34,334 bases of DNA from SIG578 sp036311245. GTDB taxonomy: Bacteria > Bacillota > Clostridia > Oscillospirales > Ruminococcaceae. A program made the position numbers and the translations under genes. This document shows positions 1-6,033 of the stretch, piece by piece; the stretch's first letter is position 1, and the number at the start of each line of letters is the position of its first letter. Location: contig JAXJQH010000136.1 of NCBI GenBank assembly GCA_036311245.1, positions 1 to 34,334 of the forward strand, given 5' to 3'. Under the pieces are notes generated by a model that saw only the letters and a program-made list of their open reading frames with translations, was not told the DNA's origin and searched no databases.

Positions 1-1033
1 GCCCAAGCTTTACAATCAGTGGTGCTCTGTTGTTCGCTGGGAGAAAACTACAAGACCCTTCCTGCGCTCAAGAGAATTCCTCTGGCAAGAGGGACACACC
101 ATTCACGCAACCGCTCAGGAGGCTCGCGAGGAAACCGAGCGTATGCTCAATGTTTACGCTGACTTTGCAGAGGACTGCCTCGCTATGCCTGTTGTCCGCG
201 GTGAGAAAACCGAGAAAGAGCGCTTTGCAGGAGCTGAGGCTACCTACACCATCGAGGCTCTTATGCACGACGGTAAGGCTCTTCAGAGCGGCACTTCTCA
301 TTATTTTGGTGATGGCTTTGCAAAAGCATTTGACATTCAATACACTGACAAGGAAAATCGTCAGGTTCACCCTTTCCAGACCTCTTGGGGCTGCACCACA
401 CGCCTCATCGGCGCTATCATTATGACACACGGTGACAATAACGGTCTTGTTCTGCCCCCCGCAGTCGCTCCCATTCAGGCTGTTGTTATTCCTATCGCTC
501 AGCATAAAGATGGTGTTCTGGAAGCAGCGCACACTCTTACCGATAGCTTAGAGGGTATCCGCGCTATGTGTGATGACAGCGACAAGTCCCCCGGCTTTAA
601 GTTTGCTGAATACGAGATGAAGGGCGTTCCCGTCCGCGTTGAGATTGGTCCCCGCGACATTGAAGAGGGCAAATGCGTTATTGTTAGAAGAGATAACAGA
701 GAAAAAATTGTTGTCCCCATTGAAAATGTAAAAGAGGCAGTTGAAAAGGCGCTCTGCGAGGTTCGCGATGCGCTCTTTAAGAGAGCTCTTGAAAACCGCA
801 CAAACCGCACAGTTGACTGCGATACCCTCGAAGCATTTATTGAAACCGCAAACAGCAAGGACGGATTTATCCGCGCTATGTGGTGCGGCGACAGAGAATG
901 TGAGGATAAGCTCAAGGAGCTTGCGGGTGTAACCTCCCGCTGCATTCCCTTTGAGGGTGAGCCTATTGGTGACAAGTGCGTTTGCTGCGGAAAACCCGCT
1001 AAAAAGCTTGTCTACTGGGGCAAGGCATACTAA
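1..1033 (+). CDS. proS: Prolyl-tRNA synthetase, 3' part (5' end outside window)
   Basis: Charges tRNA-Pro with proline in the cytoplasm. The frame is open from base 2 and ends with TAA at 1031-1033, leaving about 343 C-terminal residues of a protein that is usually near 480. Visible class II features include FLWQEGHTIHAT, then SGTSHYFGDGFAKAFDIQY and the motif 3 area SWGCTTRLIGAIIMTHGD, followed by an anticodon-binding domain starting near LPPAVAPIQ. The last 60 residues carry paired cysteines (CGDREC and CVCCGKPA) and end in KAY, which marks the archaeal/eukaryote-like (type 3) ProRS with a C-terminal zinc-binding domain. This form is common in Clostridia. The internal methionine at 143 is not a start. 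The next gene follows after a 49-base gap with its own ribosome binding site. Very confident about the family. Confidence 0.95.
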   Translation, partial: PKLYNQWCSVVRWEKTTRPFLRSREFLWQEGHTIHATAQEAREETERMLNVYADFAEDCLAMPVVRGEKTEKERFAGAEATYTIEALMHDGKALQSGTSHYFGDGFAKAFDIQYTDKENRQVHPFQTSWGCTTRLIGAIIMTHGDNNGLVLPPAVAPIQAVVIPIAQHKDGVLEAAHTLTDSLEGIRAMCDDSDKSPGFKFAEYEMKGVPVRVEIGPRDIEEGKCVIVRRDNREKIVVPIENVKEAVEKALCEVRDALFKRALENRTNRTVDCDTLEAFIETANSKDGFIRAMWCGDRECEDKLKELAGVTSRCIPFEGEPIGDKCVCCGKPAKKLVYWGKAY

Positions 1034-1041
1034 TACCCTTT

Positions 1042-1061
1042 CCCCTCGCTTTTGCGGGGGG
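1042..1061 (+). other. GC-rich hairpin between proS and the CDF gene
   Basis: CCCCTCGC (1042-1049) pairs with GCGGGGGG (1054-1061) around a TTTT loop, with one G-U pair. No U-run follows (ATTATAAAA instead), so it is not a standard intrinsic terminator. It may stabilise the 3' end of the proS message or weakly attenuate read-through into the next gene. Confidence 0.5.
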
Positions 1062-1082
1062 ATTATAAAAAAGGAGCTTTTT

Positions 1083-2261
1083 ATGATTTGCTTTCTTATT
1101 AAAAGGTTTATTCCCGACTATAACAACACCTCCGACAAAAAGGTGCGCGAGCGCTACAGTACCCTTAGCGGTGCGCTGGGCATCGTTTGCAACCTTGTTC
1201 TGTTTGTGGTTAAGTTTATAATCGGCTCTCTTATGCGCTCTATCGCAATTACCTCGGACGCTTTCAATAACCTCTCCGATATGGGTACCTCGGTTATGTC
1301 CATCATCAGCGCAAAGCTCTCAAACCGCCGCCCCGATGCCGACCATCCTTTTGGTCACGGAAGATTTGAGTACATTTCCTCGCTAATTATCTCTTTCCTT
1401 ATAATGCTCGTCGGCTTTGAGCTTCTGCAGGGTTCTTTTGACAAGGTTCTTAACCCCCAACCCATTCACATTAACCCCGTTTTGCTCGCTATTTTAACAC
1501 TTTCTATTCTTTTAAAGTTCTGGATGTGGTCATATAATAGCTATATGGGCAAAAAAATTGACTCAAAGGTCTTAAAGGCTGCCGCATCAGACAGCCTAAA
1601 CGATGTTATTTCCACCGCCGCCGTCGTGCTCTCGTCGGTTATCGGCGTTTACCTTAGAATAAACATTGACGGATACATAGGCTGCGCCGTTTCTCTTCTT
1701 ATTATGTATGTCGGTTTCGGAATCGCTAAGGACACCGTTAATGTGCTACTCGGCAGTGCCCCCGATAAAGAAACCGTAAAGGATATTGAAAAGCTGCTTA
1801 CAGAGGGAAAATCGGTGCTGGGTATTCACGATTTGGTCATTCACGACTACGGTCCGGGCAGAGTTTTTGCCTCGGTGCACGCCGAGGTGAGCGACAAATG
1901 CGATGTTACCGCCATTCACGAAGAAATGGATGCTCTGGAGCAAAAGTGCCTGAGTGACCTCGGCATCGAGCTTGTTATTCATATAGACCCCATCGCAACC
2001 GACAGCAGCACCCTGACTGCCGCGCGCGAGATGGTTCTCGGGATTGTAGCCGCTCTCGGCGACTATTCTATCCACGATTTCAGAATGACCGACGGCGAGG
2101 CGCGCGTCAACCTCATATTTGATATCGTTGTCCCCGCATCTATGCGGGAAAACGAGCGCAACGCGCTTATTTCAAATATCTCCGCCGCCCTAAAAGAAGT
2201 CGACCCCAAATACTGCGCCGTTATCAAAATTGACAATAACTACACCTCTCATAACGAATAA
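1083..2261 (+). CDS. Cation diffusion facilitator (CDF) family metal exporter
   Basis: Membrane antiporter expected to export a divalent metal (Mn, Zn or Fe) against protons. The ATG at 1083 is chosen because AAGGAG (1071-1076) lies 6 bases upstream; an in-frame extension back to 951 would run into proS. The product has 392 residues with about six membrane segments in the first 220 and a cytoplasmic ferredoxin-like domain after that. Family signatures are ITSDAFNNLSD (residues 56-66), HPFGHGRFEY (88-97) and AASDSLNDVIST (168-178). The presumed transport site would be D59, N63, D170 and D174; N63 replaces the Asp of the classical DxxxD in the second membrane segment. The C-terminal domain is longer than in minimal CDF proteins and appears to contain a second copy of a similar fold after residue 310. 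Substrate cannot be assigned from sequence. It ends at a strong terminator and may be co-transcribed with proS. Confidence 0.9.
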   Translation: MICFLIKRFIPDYNNTSDKKVRERYSTLSGALGIVCNLVLFVVKFIIGSLMRSIAITSDAFNNLSDMGTSVMSIISAKLSNRRPDADHPFGHGRFEYISSLIISFLIMLVGFELLQGSFDKVLNPQPIHINPVLLAILTLSILLKFWMWSYNSYMGKKIDSKVLKAAASDSLNDVISTAAVVLSSVIGVYLRINIDGYIGCAVSLLIMYVGFGIAKDTVNVLLGSAPDKETVKDIEKLLTEGKSVLGIHDLVIHDYGPGRVFASVHAEVSDKCDVTAIHEEMDALEQKCLSDLGIELVIHIDPIATDSSTLTAAREMVLGIVAALGDYSIHDFRMTDGEARVNLIFDIVVPASMRENERNALISNISAALKEVDPKYCAVIKIDNNYTSHNE

Positions 2262-2270
2262 ATTCTTTTG

Positions 2271-2294
2271 GCGGGCAAAATTGCCCGCTTTTTT
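2271..2294 (+). terminator. Intrinsic terminator after the CDF gene
   Basis: GCGGGCAA (2271-2278) and TTGCCCGC (2281-2288) form a perfect 8-bp stem with an AA loop, followed by six T. Confidence 0.9.
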
Positions 2295-2326
2295 CTCTGT
2301 TTTTTAACAAATTGTAACAATTTCTA

Positions 2327-2355
2327 TTGACAATAGCAAAATTTGGTGTTATGAT
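2327..2355 (+). promoter_or_regulatory. Sigma-A promoter of the glycine riboswitch/symporter unit
   Basis: A consensus -35 TTGACA (2327-2332) and a near-consensus -10 TATGAT (2350-2355) are separated by 17 bases. Transcription would start near 2362, just upstream of the riboswitch. Confidence 0.85.
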
Positions 2356-2377
2356 TATTACAATATTCCAAAGAGGC

Positions 2378-2490
2378 GCTCAGAATCTTGCGAAACTGAG
2401 CTGCTGAGGAACTCTGGAGAATCCCTTAAATGGGTGCCGAAGGTGCAAGGCAAGAAATTGCCGAATCTCTCAGGCAAGAGGACAGAGCAG
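2378..2490 (+). promoter_or_regulatory. Glycine riboswitch (single full aptamer)
   Basis: The core contains the conserved glycine aptamer blocks: GGGTGCCGAAGGTGCAA (2432-2448) and TCTCTCAGGCAAGAGGACAGAG (positions 2466-2487; key CAGGCAA and GGAC). P1 is CTCTG (2412-2416) with CAGAG (2483-2487), extended by CTGC (2401-2404) with GCAG (2487-2490) in an alternative register. Only one complete aptamer is visible. A separate hairpin, GCTCAG (2378-2383) with CTGAGC (2396-2401), precedes it and may be a remnant or ghost partner. The RNA is followed by a terminator hairpin at 2533-2563 just before the symporter start, so glycine binding probably controls transcription elongation, most often as an ON switch in this family. 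Confidence 0.9.
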
Positions 2491-2532
2491 ACACACAGAA
2501 TTTATTCTGCATCTGTGCTTTTATTTTCCGGA

Positions 2533-2563
2533 GTCGCTTTTATAAGCGGCTTTTTTTATTTTT
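2533..2563 (+). terminator. Riboswitch expression-platform terminator
   Basis: GTCGCTT (2533-2539) pairs with AAGCGGC (2544-2550), followed by seven T, an A and five T. It ends one base before the AGGAGGT ribosome binding site (2564-2570) of the symporter gene, so it is placed to terminate the leader conditionally. Confidence 0.8.
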
Positions 2564-2578
2564 AGGAGGTAAAAACCC

Positions 2579-4051
2579 ATGGAAGCATTTTTTGCAAAAG
2601 TGGAAGAAATTCTTCTTCCCATCGTTGCTAAGTTCAACGAGTATCTCTCAAGCTATATGCTGATAATACTGCTTATCGCAATCGGCTTGTACTTCACCAT
2701 TCGCACCCGTTTTGTTCAGGTGCGCTGCTTTGGCGAAGGTATCAAAAACGTTTTTGGCAATTTCTCGCTTAGTGGCGGAAAGCAAAAGGGCGGTCTTAGC
2801 TCTTTTCAGGCTCTTGCAACCGCTATTGCCGCTCAGGTCGGAACGGGTAACATCGTCGGCGCCTGCGGCGCTATCCTCATTGGCGGCCCCGGCACTATAT
2901 TCTGGATGTGGGTTATCGCATTCTTCGGAATGGCTACCATTTACGGTGAGGCAATTGCCGCTCAGAAAACCCGTGTCGTAGACGAGGACGGAACTGTTCA
3001 CGGCGGCCCCGTTTACTACATTCGCAGCGTATTCAAAGGCAAATTCGGCAAATTCCTTGCAGCATTCTTTGCAGTTGCCGCAATTCTTGCTCTCGGCTTT
3101 ATGGGCTCAATGGTCCAGTCCAACTCCATCGCAGAATCTATGAACACCGCATTCAACATTCCTAACTGGGTTGTTGGTATCGCACTTGTTATCATCGCAG
3201 GCTTTATCTTTATCGGCGGCGTTCAGAGACTTGGCTCTGTAACCGAAAAGATGGTTCCCTTTATGGCAATTCTTTACATAATTGGCGGCATCATCGTTCT
3301 TATCGTCCGCGGAGAATACATTCTTGATGCCTTTGCTATGATATTTAAGTATGCATTTAATTCAAATGCAATACTCGGCGGTAGCATCGGCGGTGCTATC
3401 TACCTTGCAGCAACTCAGGGCGCAAAGCGCGGCCTTTTCAGCAACGAAGCAGGTATGGGTTCTACCCCGCACGCTCACGCACAGGCTAATGTCAAGGACC
3501 CCCACGAGCAGGGCGTTTCTGCTATGATTGGTGTGTTTATTGACACCTTTGTTGTTCTCACCTTTACCGCTCTTGTTGTTATCTCCACACTCTTTACCGG
3601 CGACGGAGCGCTCAACCCCGCAAATTATGCTGACGGTCAGTTCCTCTCGGGCGCTGCAGAGGCAGCAGGTCTTGCAAAAACAAACCTTGCTCAGGTTGCC
3701 TTTGGAAATGCCTTTGGCAATATGAATATCGGAAGCATATTTGTTGCTATCTGCCTTTTCTTCTTTGCATTCTCCACAATCCTCAGCTGGAATCTTTTCG
3801 GCAGAATAAATGCAGTATACCTCTTTGGCAAAAAGTCCAATATGATTTACTCGATAATTGCAGTTGTATTTGTATTTATGGGTTGTATGCTTTCTAATGA
3901 CCTTGTTTGGGAGCTTACCGATATGTTTAACTACCTTATGGTTCTCCCCAACGTTCTCGCCCTCTTCTTCTTTGGAAAGGCCGTTTCTGAGTCGGCTAAA
4001 AAGAAAAAGGCTGAGAAAGCTAAAATTACAGAGGACGCTCAGGCAGAGTAA
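2579..4051 (+). CDS. Sodium:alanine/glycine symporter (AGCS family)
   Basis: Polytopic inner-membrane transporter of 490 residues that couples Na+ to glycine or D/L-alanine movement. The family signature is clear: QVGTGNIVGACGAILIGGPG around residues 85-104, followed by FWMWVIAFFGMATIYGEA, and later FSNEAGMGSTPHAHA near residue 290. About eleven hydrophobic segments are visible, with a short lysine-rich cytoplasmic C-terminus (SAKKKKAEKAK). The ATG is preceded by AGGAGGT at 8-base spacing. It is the only gene behind the glycine riboswitch, which points to glycine as the physiological substrate; whether it imports glycine or relieves glycine excess by efflux cannot be decided from sequence. 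It is flanked by terminators and so forms a single-gene unit. Confidence 0.95.
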   Translation: MEAFFAKVEEILLPIVAKFNEYLSSYMLIILLIAIGLYFTIRTRFVQVRCFGEGIKNVFGNFSLSGGKQKGGLSSFQALATAIAAQVGTGNIVGACGAILIGGPGTIFWMWVIAFFGMATIYGEAIAAQKTRVVDEDGTVHGGPVYYIRSVFKGKFGKFLAAFFAVAAILALGFMGSMVQSNSIAESMNTAFNIPNWVVGIALVIIAGFIFIGGVQRLGSVTEKMVPFMAILYIIGGIIVLIVRGEYILDAFAMIFKYAFNSNAILGGSIGGAIYLAATQGAKRGLFSNEAGMGSTPHAHAQANVKDPHEQGVSAMIGVFIDTFVVLTFTALVVISTLFTGDGALNPANYADGQFLSGAAEAAGLAKTNLAQVAFGNAFGNMNIGSIFVAICLFFFAFSTILSWNLFGRINAVYLFGKKSNMIYSIIAVVFVFMGCMLSNDLVWELTDMFNYLMVLPNVLALFFFGKAVSESAKKKKAEKAKITEDAQAE

Positions 4052-4072
4052 TTTCCCCGCTTTATTATAGAA

Positions 4073-4107
4073 AGAGGCTGAACGGATTTTTCGTTCAGCC
4101 TCTTTTT
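4073..4107 (+). terminator. Intrinsic terminator of the symporter gene
   Basis: AGAGGCTGAACG (4073-4084) pairs perfectly with CGTTCAGCCTCT (4092-4103), followed by a T-run. The 12-bp stem makes it one of the strongest terminators in the window. Confidence 0.93.
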
Positions 4108-4124
4108 TGCGCTATTTAAAATTT

Positions 4125-4151
4125 GTAGGGGGCGACCAATGGTCGCCCCCC
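4125..4151. repeat. Dispersed GTAGGGG-type palindromic repeat, copy 1
   Basis: GTA followed by GGGGGCGACC (4128-4137) pairs with GGTCGCCCCC (4142-4151 in the palindrome) around an A/T loop. It sits between the convergent symporter and serS terminators. Intergenic hairpins beginning TGTAGGGGCG and ending CGCCC(G) are, to my knowledge, common in gut Clostridia. A diverged second copy is at 24469-24496. Confidence 0.6.
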
Positions 4152-4169
4152 TATTATTTACTATTCACT

Positions 4170-4192
4170 AAAAAAGAGAGCCGATGGCTCTC
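4170..4192 (-). terminator. Intrinsic terminator of serS
   Basis: On the minus strand GAGAGCC (4192-4186) pairs with GGCTCTC (4182-4176), followed by six T (4175-4170). It lies 10 bases past the serS stop codon. Confidence 0.88.
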
Positions 4193-4202
4193 TTTCTTGC
4201 TT

Positions 4203-5498
4203 TTATTTCTCTTTAATTATGCTCTTGCCGCCCATATAAGGTCTGAGGGCCTCGGGGATACGAATACTGTACTTCTCGCCGTCAAACTCAAGGTTATTTT
4301 CAAGAAAAGCAATAAGCATTCTCGGCGGAGCAACAACGGTGTTGTTTAAGGTGTGTGCAAGATACTTCTTGCCGTCCTCACCCTTTACTTTAATGCCAAG
4401 TCTGCGAGCCTGAGCATCGCCTAAGTTAGAGCAGGAGCAAACCTCAAAATATTTCTGCTGCTTGGGGCTCCAAGCCTCAACATCATAGGATTTAACCTTG
4501 AGGTCAGCAAGGTCACCCGAGCAGCACTCAAGGGTGCGGACGGGGATATCAAGGCTGCGGAAAAGCTCAACACTATAACCGTGCATCTTGTTAAACCATT
4601 CCATGCTCTCCTCGGGCTTGCAGATAACAATCATTTCCTGCTTTTCAAACTGATGAATTCTATAAATTCCGCGCTCCTCTATGCCGTGCGCTCCCTTTTC
4701 CTTTCTGAAGCAGGGAGAATAGCTTGTAAGGGTAAGGGGCAGGGAAGACTCGGGGGTCGTGGTGTCGATAAACTTGCCTATCATAGAGTGCTCGCTGGTG
4801 CCGATAAGATAAAGGTCCTCGCCCTCAATCTTATACATCATAGCGTCCATTTCCTCAAAGCTCATAACACCAGTTACAACATTGCTGCGAATCATAAAGG
4901 GCGGAATACAGTAAACAAAGCCCTTGTCAATCATAAAATCGCGCGCATAGGAAAGAACTGCGCTGTGAAGACGGGCAATATCGCCCATCAGATAATAAAA
5001 GCCCTCGCCCGCAACTCTGCCTGCCGCCTCTTTGTCAATGCCCGCAAAGTGAGCCATAATATCGGTGTGATAAGGAATTTCAAAGGTGGGGACAGTTTTC
5101 TCGCCAAACTGCTCAACCTCAACATTTTCCTTATCATCCTTGCCAATGGGAACAGAGGGATCTATAATATTAGGAATTTTCATCATTATATCGCGAACAC
5201 GCGCTTCAAGCTCGCTCTCAAGCCCTTCGAGCTCGGAAAGGCGCTCTGCCTGCTCGTTTACAAGAGCGCGCATCTCCATAGCCTTTTCTTTTTCGCCCTT
5301 GCCCATCAGAACGCCGATTTCACGGCTTATCTTGTTGCGGTTGGCGCGCAGGTCACTTGCCTCGCTGATGGCAGCTCTTTTCTGCTCGTCAAGCGCAATA
5401 ACCTCGTCAACCAAGGGGAGCTTTGCGTCCTTGAATTTCTTTTTAATGTTTTCCTTTACGATTTCGGGATTTTCCCTAACAAATTTAATGTCAAGCAC
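4203..5498 (-). CDS. serS: Seryl-tRNA synthetase
   Basis: Charges tRNA-Ser (and tRNA-Sec where present) with serine. The 431-residue length is normal. It starts MLDIKFVRENPEIVKENIKK, has the N-terminal coiled-coil arm (about residues 27-100, rich in Glu, Arg and Leu), and then the class II core: FRKEKGAHGIEERGIYRIHQ (motif 2) and NNTVVAPPRMLIAFLENN (motif 3). The start is a GTG at 5496-5498, with GGAGG 8 bases upstream. It is a single-gene unit bounded by its own promoter (5534-5562) and terminator (4170-4192). I looked for a T-box in the short leader and saw no TGGNACCGCG core. Confidence 0.96.
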   Translation of the reverse strand: MLDIKFVRENPEIVKENIKKKFKDAKLPLVDEVIALDEQKRAAISEASDLRANRNKISREIGVLMGKGEKEKAMEMRALVNEQAERLSELEGLESELEARVRDIMMKIPNIIDPSVPIGKDDKENVEVEQFGEKTVPTFEIPYHTDIMAHFAGIDKEAAGRVAGEGFYYLMGDIARLHSAVLSYARDFMIDKGFVYCIPPFMIRSNVVTGVMSFEEMDAMMYKIEGEDLYLIGTSEHSMIGKFIDTTTPESSLPLTLTSYSPCFRKEKGAHGIEERGIYRIHQFEKQEMIVICKPEESMEWFNKMHGYSVELFRSLDIPVRTLECCSGDLADLKVKSYDVEAWSPKQQKYFEVCSCSNLGDAQARRLGIKVKGEDGKKYLAHTLNNTVVAPPRMLIAFLENNLEFDGEKYSIRIPEALRPYMGGKSIIKEK

Positions 5499-5533
5499 CT
5501 TTTATTCCTCCAAAGAAGAGATTGTACCCTATA

Positions 5534-5562
5534 AGTTTAACACACTTTTCCACCTTTATCAA
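5534..5562 (-). promoter_or_regulatory. Sigma-A promoter of serS
   Basis: On the minus strand TTGATA (5562-5557) and TAAACT (5539-5534) are separated by 17 bases, about 36 bases upstream of the GTG start. This leaves a leader too short for a T-box. Confidence 0.65.
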
Positions 5563-5625
5563 GTGAAATTGCATCTATCTTTACATAAATTAATATAAAA
5601 ATGCATATATATTGCAGATTATCTG

Positions 5626-5654
5626 TTGCAATAAAAACTATGTAATGATATAAT
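5626..5654 (+). promoter_or_regulatory. Promoter of the small toxin mRNA
   Basis: TTGCAA (5626-5631) and a perfect TATAAT (5649-5654) are separated by 17 bases. The expected start near 5661 gives a leader of about 80 bases before the toxin start codon. Confidence 0.8.
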
Positions 5655-5670
5655 TAATTTATGAAAAAGG

Positions 5671-5735
5671 CTACCACAAGCGGTAGGCGGTTTGTCCTCT
5701 GTTTTGGAGGGCGCTTTTCCCTCCGGAAAGGAGGG
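5671..5735 (+). promoter_or_regulatory. Structured toxin leader with competing SD-sequestering hairpins
   Basis: The first hairpin is CTACC (5671-5675) with GGTAG (5682-5686). Further down, one anti-SD segment CCCTCC (5719-5724) can pair either with upstream GGAGGG (5706-5711) or with the real Shine-Dalgarno segment GGAGGG (5730-5735). The two pairings exclude each other. The second hides the toxin ribosome binding site, as is typical of type I toxin mRNAs. These pairings are read by eye; no energies were computed. Confidence 0.6.
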
Positions 5736-5743
5736 CGATGCGT

Positions 5744-5830
5744 ATGGTTACTTATGAAACCTTATTTTTATTGGGTTCACTTATTGTATCTATCATTGCA
5801 TTAGTTGTTAATATAACAAAAAAGAAATAA
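5744..5830 (+). CDS. TxpA-like (holin-like) type I toxin peptide
   Basis: A 28-residue peptide, MVTYETLFLLGSLIVSIIAL followed by VVNITKKK, made of one hydrophobic helix and a short lysine tail. This matches the pattern of the putative holin-like toxin family (Hol_Tox; TxpA and relatives), small membrane peptides that damage the envelope of their own cell when overproduced. I prefer the ATG at 5744, which sits 9 bases from AAGGAGG (5728-5734); an in-frame ATG at 5738 would add two residues but is only 3 bases from it. The gene has its own sigma-A promoter, a structured leader that can mask the ribosome binding site, and a convergent antisense RNA over its 3' end. It is too short for usual gene callers. 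Family assignment is by pattern recognition, not a search. Confidence 0.8.
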   Translation: MVTYETLFLLGSLIVSIIALVVNITKKK

Positions 5831-5865
5831 CCGCCCTCGACCAAAAGATGCGGTTATTTCTTAAC
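5817..5865. terminator. Bidirectional terminator shared by toxin mRNA and antisense RNA
   Basis: GAAATAACCGC (5824-5834) pairs perfectly with GCGGTTATTTC (5850-5860), an 11-bp stem that includes the toxin stop codon. On the minus strand it is followed by TTTTTTG (5823-5817), a good U-run. On the plus strand the following TTAACTATTCTTT is weaker. Toxin mRNA and antisense RNA therefore end inside one another. Confidence 0.8.
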
Positions 5866-5903
5866 TATTCTTTGGACTAACCGTCTGCCGGTAGTCTTTT
5901 TCT
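5817..5903 (-). ncRNA. Antisense antitoxin RNA (RatA-like arrangement)
   Basis: A minus-strand transcript of about 85-90 bases is predicted from the promoter at 5910-5939 (start near 5903) to the bidirectional terminator. It would have a 5' hairpin, GACTA-CCG with CGG-TTAGTC (5896-5875), and end in the terminator stem. It is complementary to the last codons and 3' end of the toxin mRNA (about 45 bases overlap), the layout known for txpA/RatA. It has no plausible protein. Its existence is inferred from promoter, terminator and position. Confidence 0.7.
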
Positions 5904-5909
5904 CTTTTT

Positions 5910-5939
5910 ATTATATCCTATAATATGATATTTTGTCAA
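5910..5939 (-). promoter_or_regulatory. Promoter of the antisense RNA
   Basis: On the minus strand a perfect TTGACA (5939-5934) and a perfect TATAAT (5915-5910) are separated by 18 bases. It is the closest to consensus of the minus-strand promoters here and stronger-looking than the toxin promoter, as expected for an antitoxin kept in excess. Confidence 0.85.
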
Positions 5940-5950
5940 CAATAAGTTTA

Positions 5951-5982
5951 GAAAAAGGGTCTGCCTACAGGTAGACCCTTTT
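5951..5982 (-). terminator. Intrinsic terminator of the dnaN-gyrA operon
   Basis: On the minus strand AAAAGGGTCT-CCT pairs with AGG-AGACCC (stem core 5978-5973 with 5962-5957), followed by TTTTTC. It lies about 50 bases past the gyrA stop. Confidence 0.85.
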
Positions 5983-6033
5983 ACTCTTTGTAATATTTGG
6001 TTTAAAATATACAGCTTGTTGGCGGTTTTCGGC

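Noticed and set aside
143..1033. proS starting at the ATG at 143
   Set aside because: The frame is open to the window edge and the upstream residues match ProRS (FLWQEGHTIHAT), so the gene is truncated by the window.
951..1082. N-terminal extension of the CDF protein back to 951
   Set aside because: It would overlap the 3' end of proS, and a good ribosome binding site sits just before the ATG at 1083.
4581..5534. Long open frame on the plus strand opposite serS
   Set aside because: It is the antisense reading of the serS codons with no ribosome binding site and no recognisable domain. The same applies to the long plus-strand frame opposite gyrA at 6016-6963.
5499..5600. T-box riboswitch upstream of serS
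   Set aside because: No T-box core (TGGNACCGCG type) and the leader from the predicted promoter is too short.
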